DNA of 64,000 nucleotides from Cryobacterium sp. BB307 (GCF_012274275.1 NZ_JAANZA010000001.1:434001-498000); one strand, 5' to 3'; positions 35,528 through 44,905 are shown, numbered from the stretch's first letter. The notes: generated from the sequence alone by a model not told the origin. Translations and numbers: made by a program.

Positions 35528-36685
35528 TCAGGCGATGACGTCGAGGATCGAGGTCAGCTGGGCCGGGTGCGGCTCGGATCGCAGCGGGGTGTCAGCTGTG
35601 GCGGGCTTCTCGGCGAGCCGGCCGGGAAGGTTGCCTCCGGGTTCCTCCCGCTGCCGGTCACGGGCATCCGGTTCCGACTGCGCAGACACGTCGAGCTGCG
35701 CCTGCAGCCCGGTGGCGGCGAGATCCCGACGAAGGTCCGGAAGGATGGCCCGCAACGCGTCCCTTCCCACATCGAGTGGCGCGAACAGTTCCACCCGAAC
35801 GCCGTCGGGTCCGACGTGGGCTCGCACCGTGACAGGACCGAGGTTCTCCGGCGTGACCGTGACCGTGACGACGTGGTCACCGTGCGGTGCGCGGGCCAGG
35901 GTGACGATCGGGGTGAGCACCTGGCCGGCGAACGGCACCGGCCGCTGGGCGGGGACGGCGGATGCGACGGCGACCGTCGGTGGTGAGACCGGCTGGGTGA
36001 CGGGGGTGATGGGGGCCGCCGGCGGCGGCTCGACGGTCTCGGCCGGCGGTGCCGCAGCGGGCTGTGCGGGAGCGCTCTGTCCCGATGCGTTCGTGGTCCC
36101 AGAGGCTGAGATCGGCGTCGGGGCGGCTTCGCCGTGTACTGGAGCGACGGATGCCGGTGTTGGCGCTGCGACGCGAGTCGCCGTCGGTTCGCCTGCCGGC
36201 TCGTCGGCGGTGGTGAGCGGCGGCGCGGACGGGGTGCCATCGTCGTTCACCGCGGCCCTGCGCAGAACCGGCGGCGCTGCGGTCGGTGCGGCTGGCTCGT
36301 CGGCCCGCGGCTGCGTGCCCAACGGGGTGGAATCGGGTGCCGTCGCATCCAACTCGGTCCACGCCTCGGCCCCGGTTGCCGGGATCGGTGTGGGCCGGTC
36401 CCCGCTCGAGGCTTCCGGAACCAATGCAACCTGGGTCGACTGAGGCAATCCGACCGGGTTCGTCGCGGGCTGCGTCGACGCAGCGGATTCCGGGGTCTCC
36501 TCAGGCTCTGACGGCAGTTCGGCGTCGCCTCCCGGCGCCGCGGTGGTCACTTCGGCGAGCACTGCGATGGCCGAGCTCATGATCGCGGCGAAGGCGTCGA
36601 TCGACTTCTCATCGCCTGCCGGCGCTGCTGCAGTCGGTCGAGTCGACGCGACCGGCGTCGCCACGGGTAGGTTCAGGATCGTCAT
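35528..36685 (-). CDS. fliK: FliK, hook-length control protein
   Basis: 385 aa. About 250 residues of Pro/Ala/Thr-rich disordered sequence serve as the molecular ruler. The C-terminal Flg_hook domain (LARAPHGDHVVTVTVTPENLGPVTVRAHV) is the part that contacts FlhB to switch export specificity. Its ATG overlaps the fliJ stop. The N-terminal part is poorly conserved, as expected. Confidence 0.9.
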   Translation of the reverse strand: MTILNLPVATPVASTRPTAAAPAGDEKSIDAFAAIMSSAIAVLAEVTTAAPGGDAELPSEPEETPESAASTQPATNPVGLPQSTQVALVPEASSGDRPTPIPATGAEAWTELDATAPDSTPLGTQPRADEPAAPTAAPPVLRRAAVNDDGTPSAPPLTTADEPAGEPTATRVAAPTPASVAPVHGEAAPTPISASGTTNASGQSAPAQPAAAPPAETVEPPPAAPITPVTQPVSPPTVAVASAVPAQRPVPFAGQVLTPIVTLARAPHGDHVVTVTVTPENLGPVTVRAHVGPDGVRVELFAPLDVGRDALRAILPDLRRDLAATGLQAQLDVSAQSEPDARDRQREEPGGNLPGRLAEKPATADTPLRSEPHPAQLTSILDVIA

Positions 36686-37098
36686 CGCGCGGCCCCCCTG
36701 CCGGCGCTCGCGAACTCGTCAAGCAGGTGCTGCTCGGCGCGTAGTTCCTCGTCGTCGAGAGCGCTGCGGTGCCGGGCCTCGAGCTTCTCGAGTCCGAGCG
36801 CGTCGGCACGCGACCGGTTCAGTCTGACGCCTGCCTCGTCCGCTTCCGCGCGGTGCACCGCCGCGAGGTCGGCCAGGTCGGCGAGCGCCGCTTGTGTCGC
36901 GGAACGCGCCGCGGCGATCGCAACCAGGGAAGCGGTGCTCACCGCATCCGGAGCAATGCCGGAAAGCACGGTGCGCTCGCCAGCGGCGCGATCCGCGGTG
37001 GCGGCGAGCCTGGCGTTGGCGAGCGCAAGGTCACCGGCAGCGACATCCTTCTCCAGCTGCCGCAGGCGCAGCAGACCGGACAGCGGGAACCTGGCCAT
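36682..37098 (-). CDS. fliJ: FliJ, export chaperone-escort protein
   Basis: 138 aa, almost entirely alpha-helical coiled coil (MARFPLSGLLRLRQLEKDVAAGDLA ... LEKLEARHRSALDDEE). The frame is open upstream but the ATG at 37098 overlaps the fliI stop. FliJ sits in the FliI ring like the gamma subunit in F1-ATPase. Sequence similarity is weak; position and coiled coil support the call. Confidence 0.85.
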   Translation of the reverse strand: MARFPLSGLLRLRQLEKDVAAGDLALANARLAATADRAAGERTVLSGIAPDAVSTASLVAIAAARSATQAALADLADLAAVHRAEADEAGVRLNRSRADALGLEKLEARHRSALDDEELRAEQHLLDEFASAGRGAAR

Positions 37099-38423
37099 CA
37101 CATCACCCCTAACTGCCCGACGAGGGCACGCAACCGACCCCACGACTCCCCAGTCCCGGCGGCTTCGTCGACTCCCTGCCGAAGGAAGTCGTTGATCGCA
37201 TCCTCGTGAGCGATCGCGGCATCGACCCACCGGTTGCTGCCCTGCTTGTAGGCGCCGACGTCGATGAGGTCCTGCGCCGACTTGCGCGCGGCGAGCACAG
37301 TGCGCAGTGCCGTCGCGGTGAGCGCATCCTCTGGGCTGACGAGCTTGCCCGCGACCCGGGAGACGGATGCGAGCGAGTCGACAGCGGGGAAATGCCCGGT
37401 CACCGCGAGCTTGCGGTCGAGCACGACGTGGCCATCGAGGATCGAGCGCGCGGCATCCGCGATCGGCTCGTTGTGATCGTCGCCGTCGACCAGCACGGTG
37501 TAGATCCCGGTGACGGATCCGGTCTCCGCTGTGCCGGCCCGCTCGAGCAGGCGGGCGAGCAACGAGAACGTCGACGGCGGGTAGCCGCGAGTCGCAGGGG
37601 GCTCACCGACGGAGAGCCCGATCTCGCGCTGTGCCATCGCCACGCGCGTGAGCGAGTCCATCATGAGCAGCACGTCAGCGCCGGTGTCCCTGAACGATTC
37701 GGCGATGCGAGTAGCGACGAACGCGGCCCGCTGCCGCATCAGCGCCGGCTCATCCGACGTCGAGACCACCACGATGGAACGCGCGAGTCCGGCCGGGCCG
37801 AGGTCGTCCTCGAGGAACTCGCGCACCTCGCGACCCCGCTCGCCGACGAGCGCGATCACCGACACCGTCGCATCCGTGCCTCTGGCGATCATCGACAGCA
37901 GCGAAGACTTGCCTACCCCCGACCCAGCGAACAGGCCGAGTCGCTGCCCGCGGCCGACGGTCGTGAGCGTGTCGAGCACGCGAACCCCGAGCGGCAGTTC
38001 GGTGTCGATGCGCGCACGGCGCATCGCCGATGGTGTGTCGTTGTCGATCGGCACCAGCCCGCCGTGCGCGAGGGGTCCCTTGTCGTCGATCGGACGGCCG
38101 AGGCCGTCGATGACCCGGCCGAGCAGACCACGACCGGTCGGCACGAGCTGCGGCCGCAGGCTCGCGCGCGCCGGGGCGCCGGCGCTGACACCGTTCATCC
38201 GGGTGAGCGGCATGCACCGGATGCCGTCGCGCGTGGTCGCGATCACCTCGGCGTCGATGAACGGGCCGTCGCCGATGGTGATCAACTCGCCAATCGCGCA
38301 GTCCAGCCCGACCACCTCGATCCCGAGGCCGACCACCGAGGTGACGGTGCCGACCTTCTGCGGCCGGGCAGCGAGAGCCGCCTCGGCGAACTGAGCCCGA
38401 ATGGTGGTGTCTGTCAGCGTCAC
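37098..38423 (-). CDS. fliI: FliI, flagellum-specific ATPase
   Basis: 441 aa, F1-beta-like ATPase. Walker A GSGVGKSS at residues 167-174, Walker B VLLMMDSLTRVAMAQREIG, and the downstream YPPSTFSLLARLLERAG segment typical of type III ATPases. It powers unfolding and delivery of export substrates; FliH regulates it. Its start overlaps the fliH stop and its end overlaps fliJ. Confidence 0.96.
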   Translation of the reverse strand: MTLTDTTIRAQFAEAALAARPQKVGTVTSVVGLGIEVVGLDCAIGELITIGDGPFIDAEVIATTRDGIRCMPLTRMNGVSAGAPARASLRPQLVPTGRGLLGRVIDGLGRPIDDKGPLAHGGLVPIDNDTPSAMRRARIDTELPLGVRVLDTLTTVGRGQRLGLFAGSGVGKSSLLSMIARGTDATVSVIALVGERGREVREFLEDDLGPAGLARSIVVVSTSDEPALMRQRAAFVATRIAESFRDTGADVLLMMDSLTRVAMAQREIGLSVGEPPATRGYPPSTFSLLARLLERAGTAETGSVTGIYTVLVDGDDHNEPIADAARSILDGHVVLDRKLAVTGHFPAVDSLASVSRVAGKLVSPEDALTATALRTVLAARKSAQDLIDVGAYKQGSNRWVDAAIAHEDAINDFLRQGVDEAAGTGESWGRLRALVGQLGVM

Positions 38424-39022
38424 GATCCCTCCCCGAGCAGCACGCCGCGAGCGCGCTCGATGGCGCTGGTGATCCCGGCGTCCAGGAAGCCATCCGGAAG
38501 CTCTGCGATCGCATCGCCGCGCCGCAGTGACGGGTCGGCGCGATACTCGAGGCCGGCCGTCTCGGCGGGATCAAGCGCCGCAAGATCGGAGGGGTTCAGG
38601 CGCACCGACACCACGACCGCGGTGTCGGTGTGCGCGAGCACGCGGTGTACTACGGCGCGCGCAGAAGCGGTGTCGTCGCGCAATTCGCGTCCGACGACGG
38701 CCTCCGCCAGGTCGATGGCACCGGCCGCGATCAGGTCCTGCGCGTCTGCCAGCACCGGGGTGGTGCAGTCACGCACCGCGCGCGCCGCAGCCTCGAGAAC
38801 CGCGCGGGCCCCCCGGCGCTCGGCGTCGTGTTGCGCGATCCTCGCCGCATACTCCGCTTCCTTGCGGGCCAGCCACTCCTCCTGCTCGCGAGCTGCGGCG
38901 CGCAGCCCAGCGGCGAACCCTGCGGCGTGCCCCCGGATGCGTTCGCCCGCGTCACGTGAGGACGGCACCCCGACCCGCACGGCGGGGAAGGCCGCGGGCG
39001 AGAACTCGGCATCAGTAGACAT
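38420..39022 (-). CDS. fliH: FliH, regulator of FliI
   Basis: 200 aa from the ATG at 39022 (MSTDAEFSPAAFPAVRV), which lies 11 bp inside the fliG end. A helical, Ala/Arg/Glu-rich middle (GxxxG-like AAGFAAGLRAAAREQEEW) leads to a C-terminal stator-like domain (ELPDGFLDAGITSAIERARGVL). It anchors the ATPase to the C-ring and inhibits FliI. Confidence 0.88.
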   Translation of the reverse strand: MSTDAEFSPAAFPAVRVGVPSSRDAGERIRGHAAGFAAGLRAAAREQEEWLARKEAEYAARIAQHDAERRGARAVLEAAARAVRDCTTPVLADAQDLIAAGAIDLAEAVVGRELRDDTASARAVVHRVLAHTDTAVVVSVRLNPSDLAALDPAETAGLEYRADPSLRRGDAIAELPDGFLDAGITSAIERARGVLLGEGS

Positions 39023-40037
39023 ACTCGTCCTCGTCGACGCGTTGCACCGTGATCGCACCCTGCGACTCCATGTCGCGGATCGCGCGCACGACCTCTGCGC
39101 GGGCCTCCTCGACCTGGGACAGGCGCACAGGGCCGAGAGCCGCGGCCTCGCCGTCGAGCAGTTCCCGGTTGCGTTCGGACAGGTTGCTGCGGATGACCTC
39201 GATGACCGCCTCGTTCGTGCCCTTCATCGCGGTCGCCAGCACTGTCGGGTCGATGCCGCGCAGCACCTGCTGTACGTCGCGGCGCTCGAATTTCACGATG
39301 TCCGAGAACGTCAGCATCCGGGATCGCACCTCTTCGGCGAGTTCCGGGTCGCGTTCCTCTAGTGCCTCGAGCAGCGCCCGCTCCGTCGCGACATCTGCCC
39401 GGTTGATGATGTCCACCAGCGGTTGGATGCCGCCGACCACCTGGTTGGCTTCGCGCGAGGAGACGACGGCTCCGGCGCGCTGCTTGAGCGTGTCGGTGAC
39501 GATGCGCACAGCCTCCGGCGGCGCCGGGTTCATGGTCGCGATGCACTCGGCGACATCGGTGCGCAGCACCTCGTCCAGTCCGGACATCACCTGGGAGGCG
39601 AGCTCCGGACGCAGGTGGGCGAGGACCAGCGCGATGGTCTGCGGCAGTTCGCCCTCGAGCATGCCCTGCACTTGCGCCGGTTCGGCGGCATCCAGGAACT
39701 CGAACGCCTTGCCCGCCATCGACGACGTCACACGGCTCATGAGCCCAGCCGCCCGCTCGGCACCGAAGGAGGCCTCGAGCAGGCCGGTCGCGACATCCTT
39801 GCCGCCGCGCGCTGCGGTGGTGCCGCGCATCGCCAACTGGTGGAACTCAGCGAGCGCCGCTTGCGCGACCTGGGGATCCACGCGCCGCAGGCGCACGATC
39901 TCGGCGACGATCTCTTCCGCCTCGGCCTCGCTGAAGCGCTTCAGAACCTCGGCCGCCCTCTGGGGGTCGAGGTTCATCAGCACGACGGCAACCTTTTGCG
40001 TGCCGTTCAGAGCGGTTGGTGTTGTGACTTCGCTCAT
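39012..40037 (-). CDS. fliG: FliG, motor switch/torque protein
   Basis: 341 aa. N-domain binding FliF, middle domain with the EHPQ-like LAHLRPELASQVM region, and C-terminal torque domain with charged residues (LTFSDIVKFERRDVQQVLRGID; RNLSERNRE). It couples to MotA and FliM. Its ATG overlaps the fliF stop. Confidence 0.95.
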   Translation of the reverse strand: MSEVTTPTALNGTQKVAVVLMNLDPQRAAEVLKRFSEAEAEEIVAEIVRLRRVDPQVAQAALAEFHQLAMRGTTAARGGKDVATGLLEASFGAERAAGLMSRVTSSMAGKAFEFLDAAEPAQVQGMLEGELPQTIALVLAHLRPELASQVMSGLDEVLRTDVAECIATMNPAPPEAVRIVTDTLKQRAGAVVSSREANQVVGGIQPLVDIINRADVATERALLEALEERDPELAEEVRSRMLTFSDIVKFERRDVQQVLRGIDPTVLATAMKGTNEAVIEVIRSNLSERNRELLDGEAAALGPVRLSQVEEARAEVVRAIRDMESQGAITVQRVDEDEYVY

Positions 40038-41614
40038 GCGGGCTGCCGATCGTCCATGAGACTGCGCAGGAACTCGGCGGTGCGCTGCGGGTCGCGCTCG
40101 GCAAGCGCTTCGATCTCTGCGCGGGCGCGCGCGGAGTCACTTCCGGCATCCGGGGCTGGCGGAGCTGCCGGCAGCTCGGCCGGCGGTGGGGTGGCTCCGA
40201 GCAGCGGCACCGTCTGGGCCGGTCCGTAGAGCATGTCCTTCAGCTCGCCGATCTCGACCGCGTCACGCTCTCGCTGCGACCGTCGCGACAGCAGGACGAT
40301 GGCGACGACGATGAGCACCGCGAGTCCGAGCACGATGGCGACGTTGGTGATCAGGGTGGTGAGCCGTTCCGCGGCCGCTTCCGCCTCCGCTGCGGCCAGC
40401 GCCTCGGCTGCCGCCGCAGCGCCAGCAGCGTTGAACGGCACGACCTCGACGGTGACCTCGTCGCCCCGGTCGGTGTTGATGCCCGCCGCCGCGGCGACCA
40501 GTGCGGAGATGTTGGTGATGTTCAGGTCGGATGCCGCGGCTTCGTTGAGCGCGACCGAGACGGTCTGCCTGGTGATCGCGCCAGCCGGGATGGTGCGGGT
40601 TTCAGTGACCTTGTTAACGGCGTTGTTCCGGGTGACCGACTCCGACGTGTAGACGCCGTCCTGCTCGCCGCCGGGAACCGCGATGTTGTCGGGACCGAGC
40701 ACGCCGGTCGCGGCACGGCCGCCGTCATGCGTCTCGGTGTGGGTGGACTCGTTGAGTGCCGGTGCGTCATCCGGGACCGTGAACTGCTCCTCGAGACGCT
40801 GAGCGGACTCGTAGCTCATGTCGGCGGAGACGACGACGGTCGCGTTGCCGACACCGGCGACACGGTCGAGCATCGCCTGCACCGCCTGGCGGACGCGTTC
40901 CTCATAATCGGACCCGCGTTGGTCGGCGGTGCCCGTCGCACCGACTCCGACGGCCGAGAGCACCGTTCCGTCGGCGTCGACGACCGCGACGTTGGCTGCC
41001 TTCATGCCATCGATCGACGCCGACGTGAGCTGCACGATCGCCTGAACCTGCTCGGCGCTGAGGTCGACTCCGCGCTCGGTCTCCACGAAAACCGACGCGG
41101 TCGGTTCCTGACGTTCTGACACGAAGACGCTGTCTTCTGGGATGGCAAGGCGCACCGATGCCACCTTGACGTCCTTCATCGCGCCGATCGTCGCGGCGAG
41201 CTCCCCTTCGAGCGCCCGCTTGTAGGTGACCGACTGCTGGAAGTCCGACGACGTGACGCCCATGTCATCGAGCAGCGAGTAGCCGCCGTTGCTGGATGAC
41301 GGGAGCCCGGCAGCGGCGGCCTTCAGGCGCTGGTCGTAGACGTACTGCTCGGGCACGAGGATGCTCCCCCCGCCGCCGGTGAGCTCGTATGGCACGCTCT
41401 CGGCGCGCAGCTGCTCGACGATCGCGCTCGCATCCTTGGGCGCCAACCCTGAGAACAGGGGCGTGTAGGTGGGGCGGCTCAGCCAGATGCCCAGCGTTGC
41501 CACGCCGAGCACAAGCACCGCGAGCCCGATGATCGCGAGGGTGCGCTGGGCGATGGTGAACTCACGGACGCCCGAAACGAACCGCTTGAGCGCGGTGGAG
41601 ACTTGGGTCGGCAT
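40034..41614 (-). CDS. fliF: FliF, MS-ring protein
   Basis: 526 aa. The frame is open far upstream, but the ATG at 41614 (MPTQVSTALKRFV) overlaps the fliE stop. Two membrane helices (about 23-43 and 445-467) flank the periplasmic-side YscJ/FliF domains (YTPLFSGLAPKDASAIVEQL; SVRLAIPEDSVFVSERQEPTASV region). It is the base on which the motor and export gate assemble. Confidence 0.95.
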   Translation of the reverse strand: MPTQVSTALKRFVSGVREFTIAQRTLAIIGLAVLVLGVATLGIWLSRPTYTPLFSGLAPKDASAIVEQLRAESVPYELTGGGGSILVPEQYVYDQRLKAAAAGLPSSSNGGYSLLDDMGVTSSDFQQSVTYKRALEGELAATIGAMKDVKVASVRLAIPEDSVFVSERQEPTASVFVETERGVDLSAEQVQAIVQLTSASIDGMKAANVAVVDADGTVLSAVGVGATGTADQRGSDYEERVRQAVQAMLDRVAGVGNATVVVSADMSYESAQRLEEQFTVPDDAPALNESTHTETHDGGRAATGVLGPDNIAVPGGEQDGVYTSESVTRNNAVNKVTETRTIPAGAITRQTVSVALNEAAASDLNITNISALVAAAAGINTDRGDEVTVEVVPFNAAGAAAAAEALAAAEAEAAAERLTTLITNVAIVLGLAVLIVVAIVLLSRRSQRERDAVEIGELKDMLYGPAQTVPLLGATPPPAELPAAPPAPDAGSDSARARAEIEALAERDPQRTAEFLRSLMDDRQPA

Positions 41615-41919
41615 CAGGCCTGCATCCTCATGATCTCGTTGAAGGCGTCGACACCCTTGTTCCGCACCGCGGCGATCAGCTCGAGGGTGACCTGCGCGCG
41701 GGTCGCGGCGATGGTGGCCTGGTGGATGTCGGCGAGGTCGCCGGTGACCGCCTTGATCGCGAGCCGATCGGCGTCGGCCTGCAGCCCGGCAAGGCCGTCG
41801 ATCGCGGTCGAGAGCGATCCGGCGAAGGCGCCGTCGCCTGCGGCACCCGCGGACCGCGACGGGTCGACATAGCCGGTCGGGGTGACGCCCGTGACGGAGC
41901 TGACGGCGGGGATCATCAT
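41614..41919 (-). CDS. fliE: FliE, rod-MS-ring junction protein
   Basis: 101 aa. The C-terminal half carries the FliE pattern DIHQATIAATRAQVTLELIAAVRNK and ends FNEIMRMQA (family: AYxEIMRMQV). It links the MS ring to the proximal rod. Overlaps both neighbours by four bases. Confidence 0.95.
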   Translation of the reverse strand: MMIPAVSSVTGVTPTGYVDPSRSAGAAGDGAFAGSLSTAIDGLAGLQADADRLAIKAVTGDLADIHQATIAATRAQVTLELIAAVRNKGVDAFNEIMRMQA

Positions 41920-42308
41920 GCGCGTCCGATCTGCAGTGCGGCCTGGTAGGACTCCTTGGCCCGGTCGACGACCGCGGCATTCGCCTGGTAGCCGCGCTGG
42001 GCGAGGATGAGCTGGCTCATCTGTGACGCCAGGTCGATGTCGGGGTAGCGCACGTATCCCGCTTCGTCCGCGAGCGGGTGGTCAGGCTCGTAGACGACAC
42101 GGCCCTCGCCGTCCCCGAACGCGGCTCCGGCGACATAGACGCCTGAAGTGCCGCGGCCCTCCTCCGCGATGACATAACGGGCGCGGAACGCCTCACCGTC
42201 TGTGCTCGCCGCGGTGTTGATGTTCGCGAGGTTGTCGGATACGGCATCCAGCCACTTCCGGTGCACGTTGAGGCCGGTGCCGGCGATGCCGATCGCGTCG
42301 AAGGTCAT
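41916..42308 (-). CDS. flgC: FlgC, proximal rod protein
   Basis: 130 aa. N-terminal IAGTGLNVHRKWLDAVSDNLANINT and C-terminal DIDLASQMSQLILAQRGYQANA are the rod-protein ends; the DPSHPLADEAGYVxxPN-like segment reads YEPDHPLADEAGYVRYPDID. Start overlaps the flgB stop. Confidence 0.95.
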   Translation of the reverse strand: MTFDAIGIAGTGLNVHRKWLDAVSDNLANINTAASTDGEAFRARYVIAEEGRGTSGVYVAGAAFGDGEGRVVYEPDHPLADEAGYVRYPDIDLASQMSQLILAQRGYQANAAVVDRAKESYQAALQIGRA

Positions 42309-42649
42309 GAGTTGGTCCTCATCGCTGCGCGCAGCTTGGCTGTTTCGCCATCGATCGCGCGCGCGGCGAACTGGAAGCGGAGCACCGTGTCGATGTTGGA
42401 CAGCGTCTCGGTGTCGAGGTTGACGTTGTTGCCGTCGAGCCGGGTCGGTTCGAGTGAGCGGGCCACTGTCGCCTCGGCGCTTCCGTCACCGCGGCTCACG
42501 GACTGGGCGAGGGCATCCTCGAACAGCACCCGCTTGGCCTGGTAGCCGGGCGTGTTGACGTTGGCGATGTTGTTCGCGATCGTGCGCTGCCGCAACGCGA
42601 GGCCATCGAGGGCGCTGGTCAGCGCGAGCGAGGTGACCGAATTGAACAC
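42305..42649 (-). CDS. flgB: FlgB, proximal rod protein
   Basis: 114 aa. LTSALDGLALRQRTIANNIANVNTPGYQAKRV is the FlgB N-terminal motif region; the C-terminal helix is RFQFAARAIDGETAKLRAAM. First gene of flgBC-fliEFGHIJK-flgDE, 77 bp downstream of a sigma-28-type promoter. Confidence 0.95.
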   Translation of the reverse strand: MFNSVTSLALTSALDGLALRQRTIANNIANVNTPGYQAKRVLFEDALAQSVSRGDGSAEATVARSLEPTRLDGNNVNLDTETLSNIDTVLRFQFAARAIDGETAKLRAAMRTNS

Positions 42650-42725
42650 GCAGATCCCGTTTCGTAAGGTGCAACGTCGGCCGGTCCCTGGCCATCACGA
42701 GAACGATCCCTGTCCTCGTCTCTTG

Positions 42726-42752
42726 CTATCGGCCGCTATTGGCCGGGCGTTA
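42726..42752 (-). promoter_or_regulatory. sigma-28-type promoter of the flgB operon
   Basis: Minus strand TAAC-N15-GCCGATAG, preceded by CC as at fliC. It lies in the 109-bp gap between the FliT-like gene and flgB. Confidence 0.8.
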
Positions 42753-42758
42753 GGAGAG

Positions 42759-43046
42759 TCACCCTGTGACATCCAGGTAGACGGATGCTGCATCCGGTCG
42801 CAGCGCGGGCACAGCCCGGATCGCGGCGAGGTGGCCGGCGGTCTCGACCTGCAGGTCGCTGAGCTTGCGGATGGCTCGCTCCTGCACCTCGAGGACCCGG
42901 CTGGCCCGCTCGTGCAGGTCGTCAGGCAATGCGCCGAGGTCGCCGGGCGGGTTCCAGCTCGTCGGGACGCCGTATGGCGCCGACTTCGCAGCCAGCTCGA
43001 GAGCGGCGAGGGCGCGCTCCCACGCCTCGAAATCCTTCTCAGGCAA
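42759..43046 (-). CDS. small helical protein downstream of fliS, FliT-like by position
   Basis: About 95 aa from a TTG at 43046 that overlaps the fliS stop; the frame also has a start at 43109. It is helical and amphipathic (DFEAWERALAALELAAKSA; DLHERASRVLEVQERAIRKL). FliT-family chaperones have this size and location, but I see no diagnostic residues, so function is inferred from context. It ends next to the flgB promoter. Confidence 0.55.
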   Translation of the reverse strand: MPEKDFEAWERALAALELAAKSAPYGVPTSWNPPGDLGALPDDLHERASRVLEVQERAIRKLSDLQVETAGHLAAIRAVPALRPDAASVYLDVTG

Positions 43047-43470
43047 TGATGATCGTTCCCGTGGGGCGTGCGGAGGCGGTGCTTTCCGCGAGTCGATCGG
43101 CCGCCTCATGCCAAGTGAGGCGCAGCGGCTCGAGGAGTTCTGCGCAGGTCCGGGTCGCGATGGCGTCGCGATGGGTGTTGGCGTGCACGAGAGAGCTGGA
43201 GACGTAGTTGTACAGTCCGAGCAGCCCCTGCGCGCCGTCCCACACGTCGAGCCGGAGCGACGAGGTCAGCTCGGCGACGATGGCCTGCGCGTGCAGCAGG
43301 TTCTCGGATGCTGTGGACCAGTCCTCCGCCAGCTGCGCCCTTTCCGCGCGGTGCAGGTCGAGCAGCAGCCGGTCGTAGAGCATGGTCAGCAGTCGCGCCG
43401 GGCTGGCCGAGAGGATCGCCTCCCGGTTGTAGCGTGAGCGCAGCTGCTCGCCTGCGACGTTCACGCTCAT
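43039..43470 (-). CDS. fliS: FliS, flagellin export chaperone
   Basis: 143 aa. The frame is open upstream inside fliD, but the ATG at 43470 overlaps the fliD stop. FliS features are YNREAILSASPARLLTMLYDRLLLDLHRAE (residues about 14-43) and the four-helix bundle with YNYVSSSLVHANTHRD. It binds the flagellin C-terminus and docks on FlhA. The C-terminal SARPTGTIIIA tail is slightly longer than usual. Confidence 0.93.
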   Translation of the reverse strand: MSVNVAGEQLRSRYNREAILSASPARLLTMLYDRLLLDLHRAERAQLAEDWSTASENLLHAQAIVAELTSSLRLDVWDGAQGLLGLYNYVSSSLVHANTHRDAIATRTCAELLEPLRLTWHEAADRLAESTASARPTGTIIIA

Positions 43471-44807
43471 GACGCGCTCTGCATCTTCGGCAGGCTGTTC
43501 ACCTGGGAGGCGAGCCACGCCGATTGGGCGTTCATGGTGCTCAGCTGCACCTCGAGGGCGGCATAGGTGCGCTCGAGCGTCGCTCGGCGGGTCGCGAGCC
43601 TGGTGTCCCAGTTGTCGATCTGGTTGCTCAATTGGCCTACGAGGGATTCTTGCCCGGTGATCTTGGTGGTGAGCAGGCCGTCGAAGCGGTCGGATGCCTG
43701 GTCCGCGGCACCGGCGACCCGTGCGGCGAGCTGCTGAACGATGTTCGTGGTGCGAGCCGGGTCCTTCTCGAGCGCCGCGGCGAATCGTTCCTCGTCGAAT
43801 TCGAGTACGCCGTCCTTGGTGAGGCTGATTCCGATCGTCGACGGCGACACGCCGTCCACTGGGAGCGTGGCGGTGCTCACGAGCCACTGGTTCACCGCGC
43901 GAATGCCGCTGTCGCCCGTGAACGGTCCGCTGCCGACTACGGGCTTGCCGTTGCTGCCGGTCCTGGACGTGACTGCGGACTTCGCGGCGATCTCGGCGAG
44001 CGCACCGGCGATGGAGTCGACGAACTTCTTCGCCGCCTCACCGATCGCGGTGTCGTCGCGTTGCACGGTGATGGTGACCGGTGCGGCGGATGCCTCTCCG
44101 ACGGTCACGTCGACGCCCGGCAGGAGCCGGGTGAAGGTGTTGCTCGGGGAGGTGATCACCTGCTCGGCCGCGGTGCCCGCCCACAGCCGGAGCTGCGCAT
44201 CCTGGGCACTCACGATGTCGGTCACGGTGGCGGCGGTGCCGCCGATGCTGAACGCGCCAGCCGTTCCGCTGTCGGTTGCAGTGAACTGCACGCGGAACAG
44301 CGGATCGCCGGTCACCGCGTCGGTGCCGGCTGCCACCTTCATTGCGCTGACGCCTGCGCTGGCCTTGTTGACCGCGGTGACGATGTCATCGAGCGAGTCG
44401 GATGCCGCCGTGACCGTCACCGGGTCGGCCGAGCCGACGGTGATGGTCAGCGCGGTGTCCGGCCAGGCGCTGATCCGCTCTGACAGCGAGATCTGCCGCG
44501 CGCTGAGCTGGTCGACGACGATGCTCGTCTCGCCCGCGGCTGCGGAACGGCCGGCGGTGGCGGTCACTTTGTCGGAACTCGACGTGGTGCGCAGCAGGTC
44601 GAGGGCGGCGGGCTTGGCCGTGTCTTTCGCGAGCGTGCCGAGTTCGGCGATCTTGGTGTTCAGGCCCTTGAGCGCGGCGATCATGCCGTTGGTAGCGCTG
44701 ACCTTGCGCTTCAGGAGGGTCTGCGGGGCAGCCTCGAGCTGCATGAGGGAGTTGATGAGCGACGTGGTGTCGAGCCCGCTGGCGAGGCCGTCTATCGAAA
44801 GTGCCAT
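43467..44807 (-). CDS. fliD: FliD, filament cap protein
   Basis: 446 aa. N-terminal D0/D1 region (LSIDGLASGLDTTSLINSLMQLE) and C-terminal coiled coil (DNWDTRLATRRATLERTYAALEVQLSTMN) match FliD; the Ser/Thr/Ala-rich middle forms the cap domains. It follows fliC across a terminator hairpin, so it may rely partly on read-through. Confidence 0.95.
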   Translation of the reverse strand: MALSIDGLASGLDTTSLINSLMQLEAAPQTLLKRKVSATNGMIAALKGLNTKIAELGTLAKDTAKPAALDLLRTTSSSDKVTATAGRSAAAGETSIVVDQLSARQISLSERISAWPDTALTITVGSADPVTVTAASDSLDDIVTAVNKASAGVSAMKVAAGTDAVTGDPLFRVQFTATDSGTAGAFSIGGTAATVTDIVSAQDAQLRLWAGTAAEQVITSPSNTFTRLLPGVDVTVGEASAAPVTITVQRDDTAIGEAAKKFVDSIAGALAEIAAKSAVTSRTGSNGKPVVGSGPFTGDSGIRAVNQWLVSTATLPVDGVSPSTIGISLTKDGVLEFDEERFAAALEKDPARTTNIVQQLAARVAGAADQASDRFDGLLTTKITGQESLVGQLSNQIDNWDTRLATRRATLERTYAALEVQLSTMNAQSAWLASQVNSLPKMQSAS

Positions 44808-44841
44808 GCTCGTCCGTCCCTACTCGTGTGTGAGATTCGAA

Positions 44842-44896
44842 ACGCCCGGGACGACCGAAGCGAGAGGTCCAGTTCCCCTTCGGCCATCCCGGGCGT
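44842..44896 (-). terminator. fliC terminator hairpin
   Basis: ACGCCCGGGACGACCGAAG pairs with CTTCGGCCATCCCGGGCGT (17 of 19), just after the flagellin stop on the minus strand. It would set fliC apart from fliD in expression level. Confidence 0.75.
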
Positions 44897-44905
44897 GGTC
44901 AGTGC

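Noticed and set aside
35472-36443. Plus-strand frame opposite fliK
   Set aside because: Low-complexity mirror of the Pro/Ala-rich fliK region.
44808-44905. Sigma-28 promoter for fliD
   Set aside because: A CTAAG and a GGCCGAAGG are present on the minus strand but with the wrong spacing and sequence.
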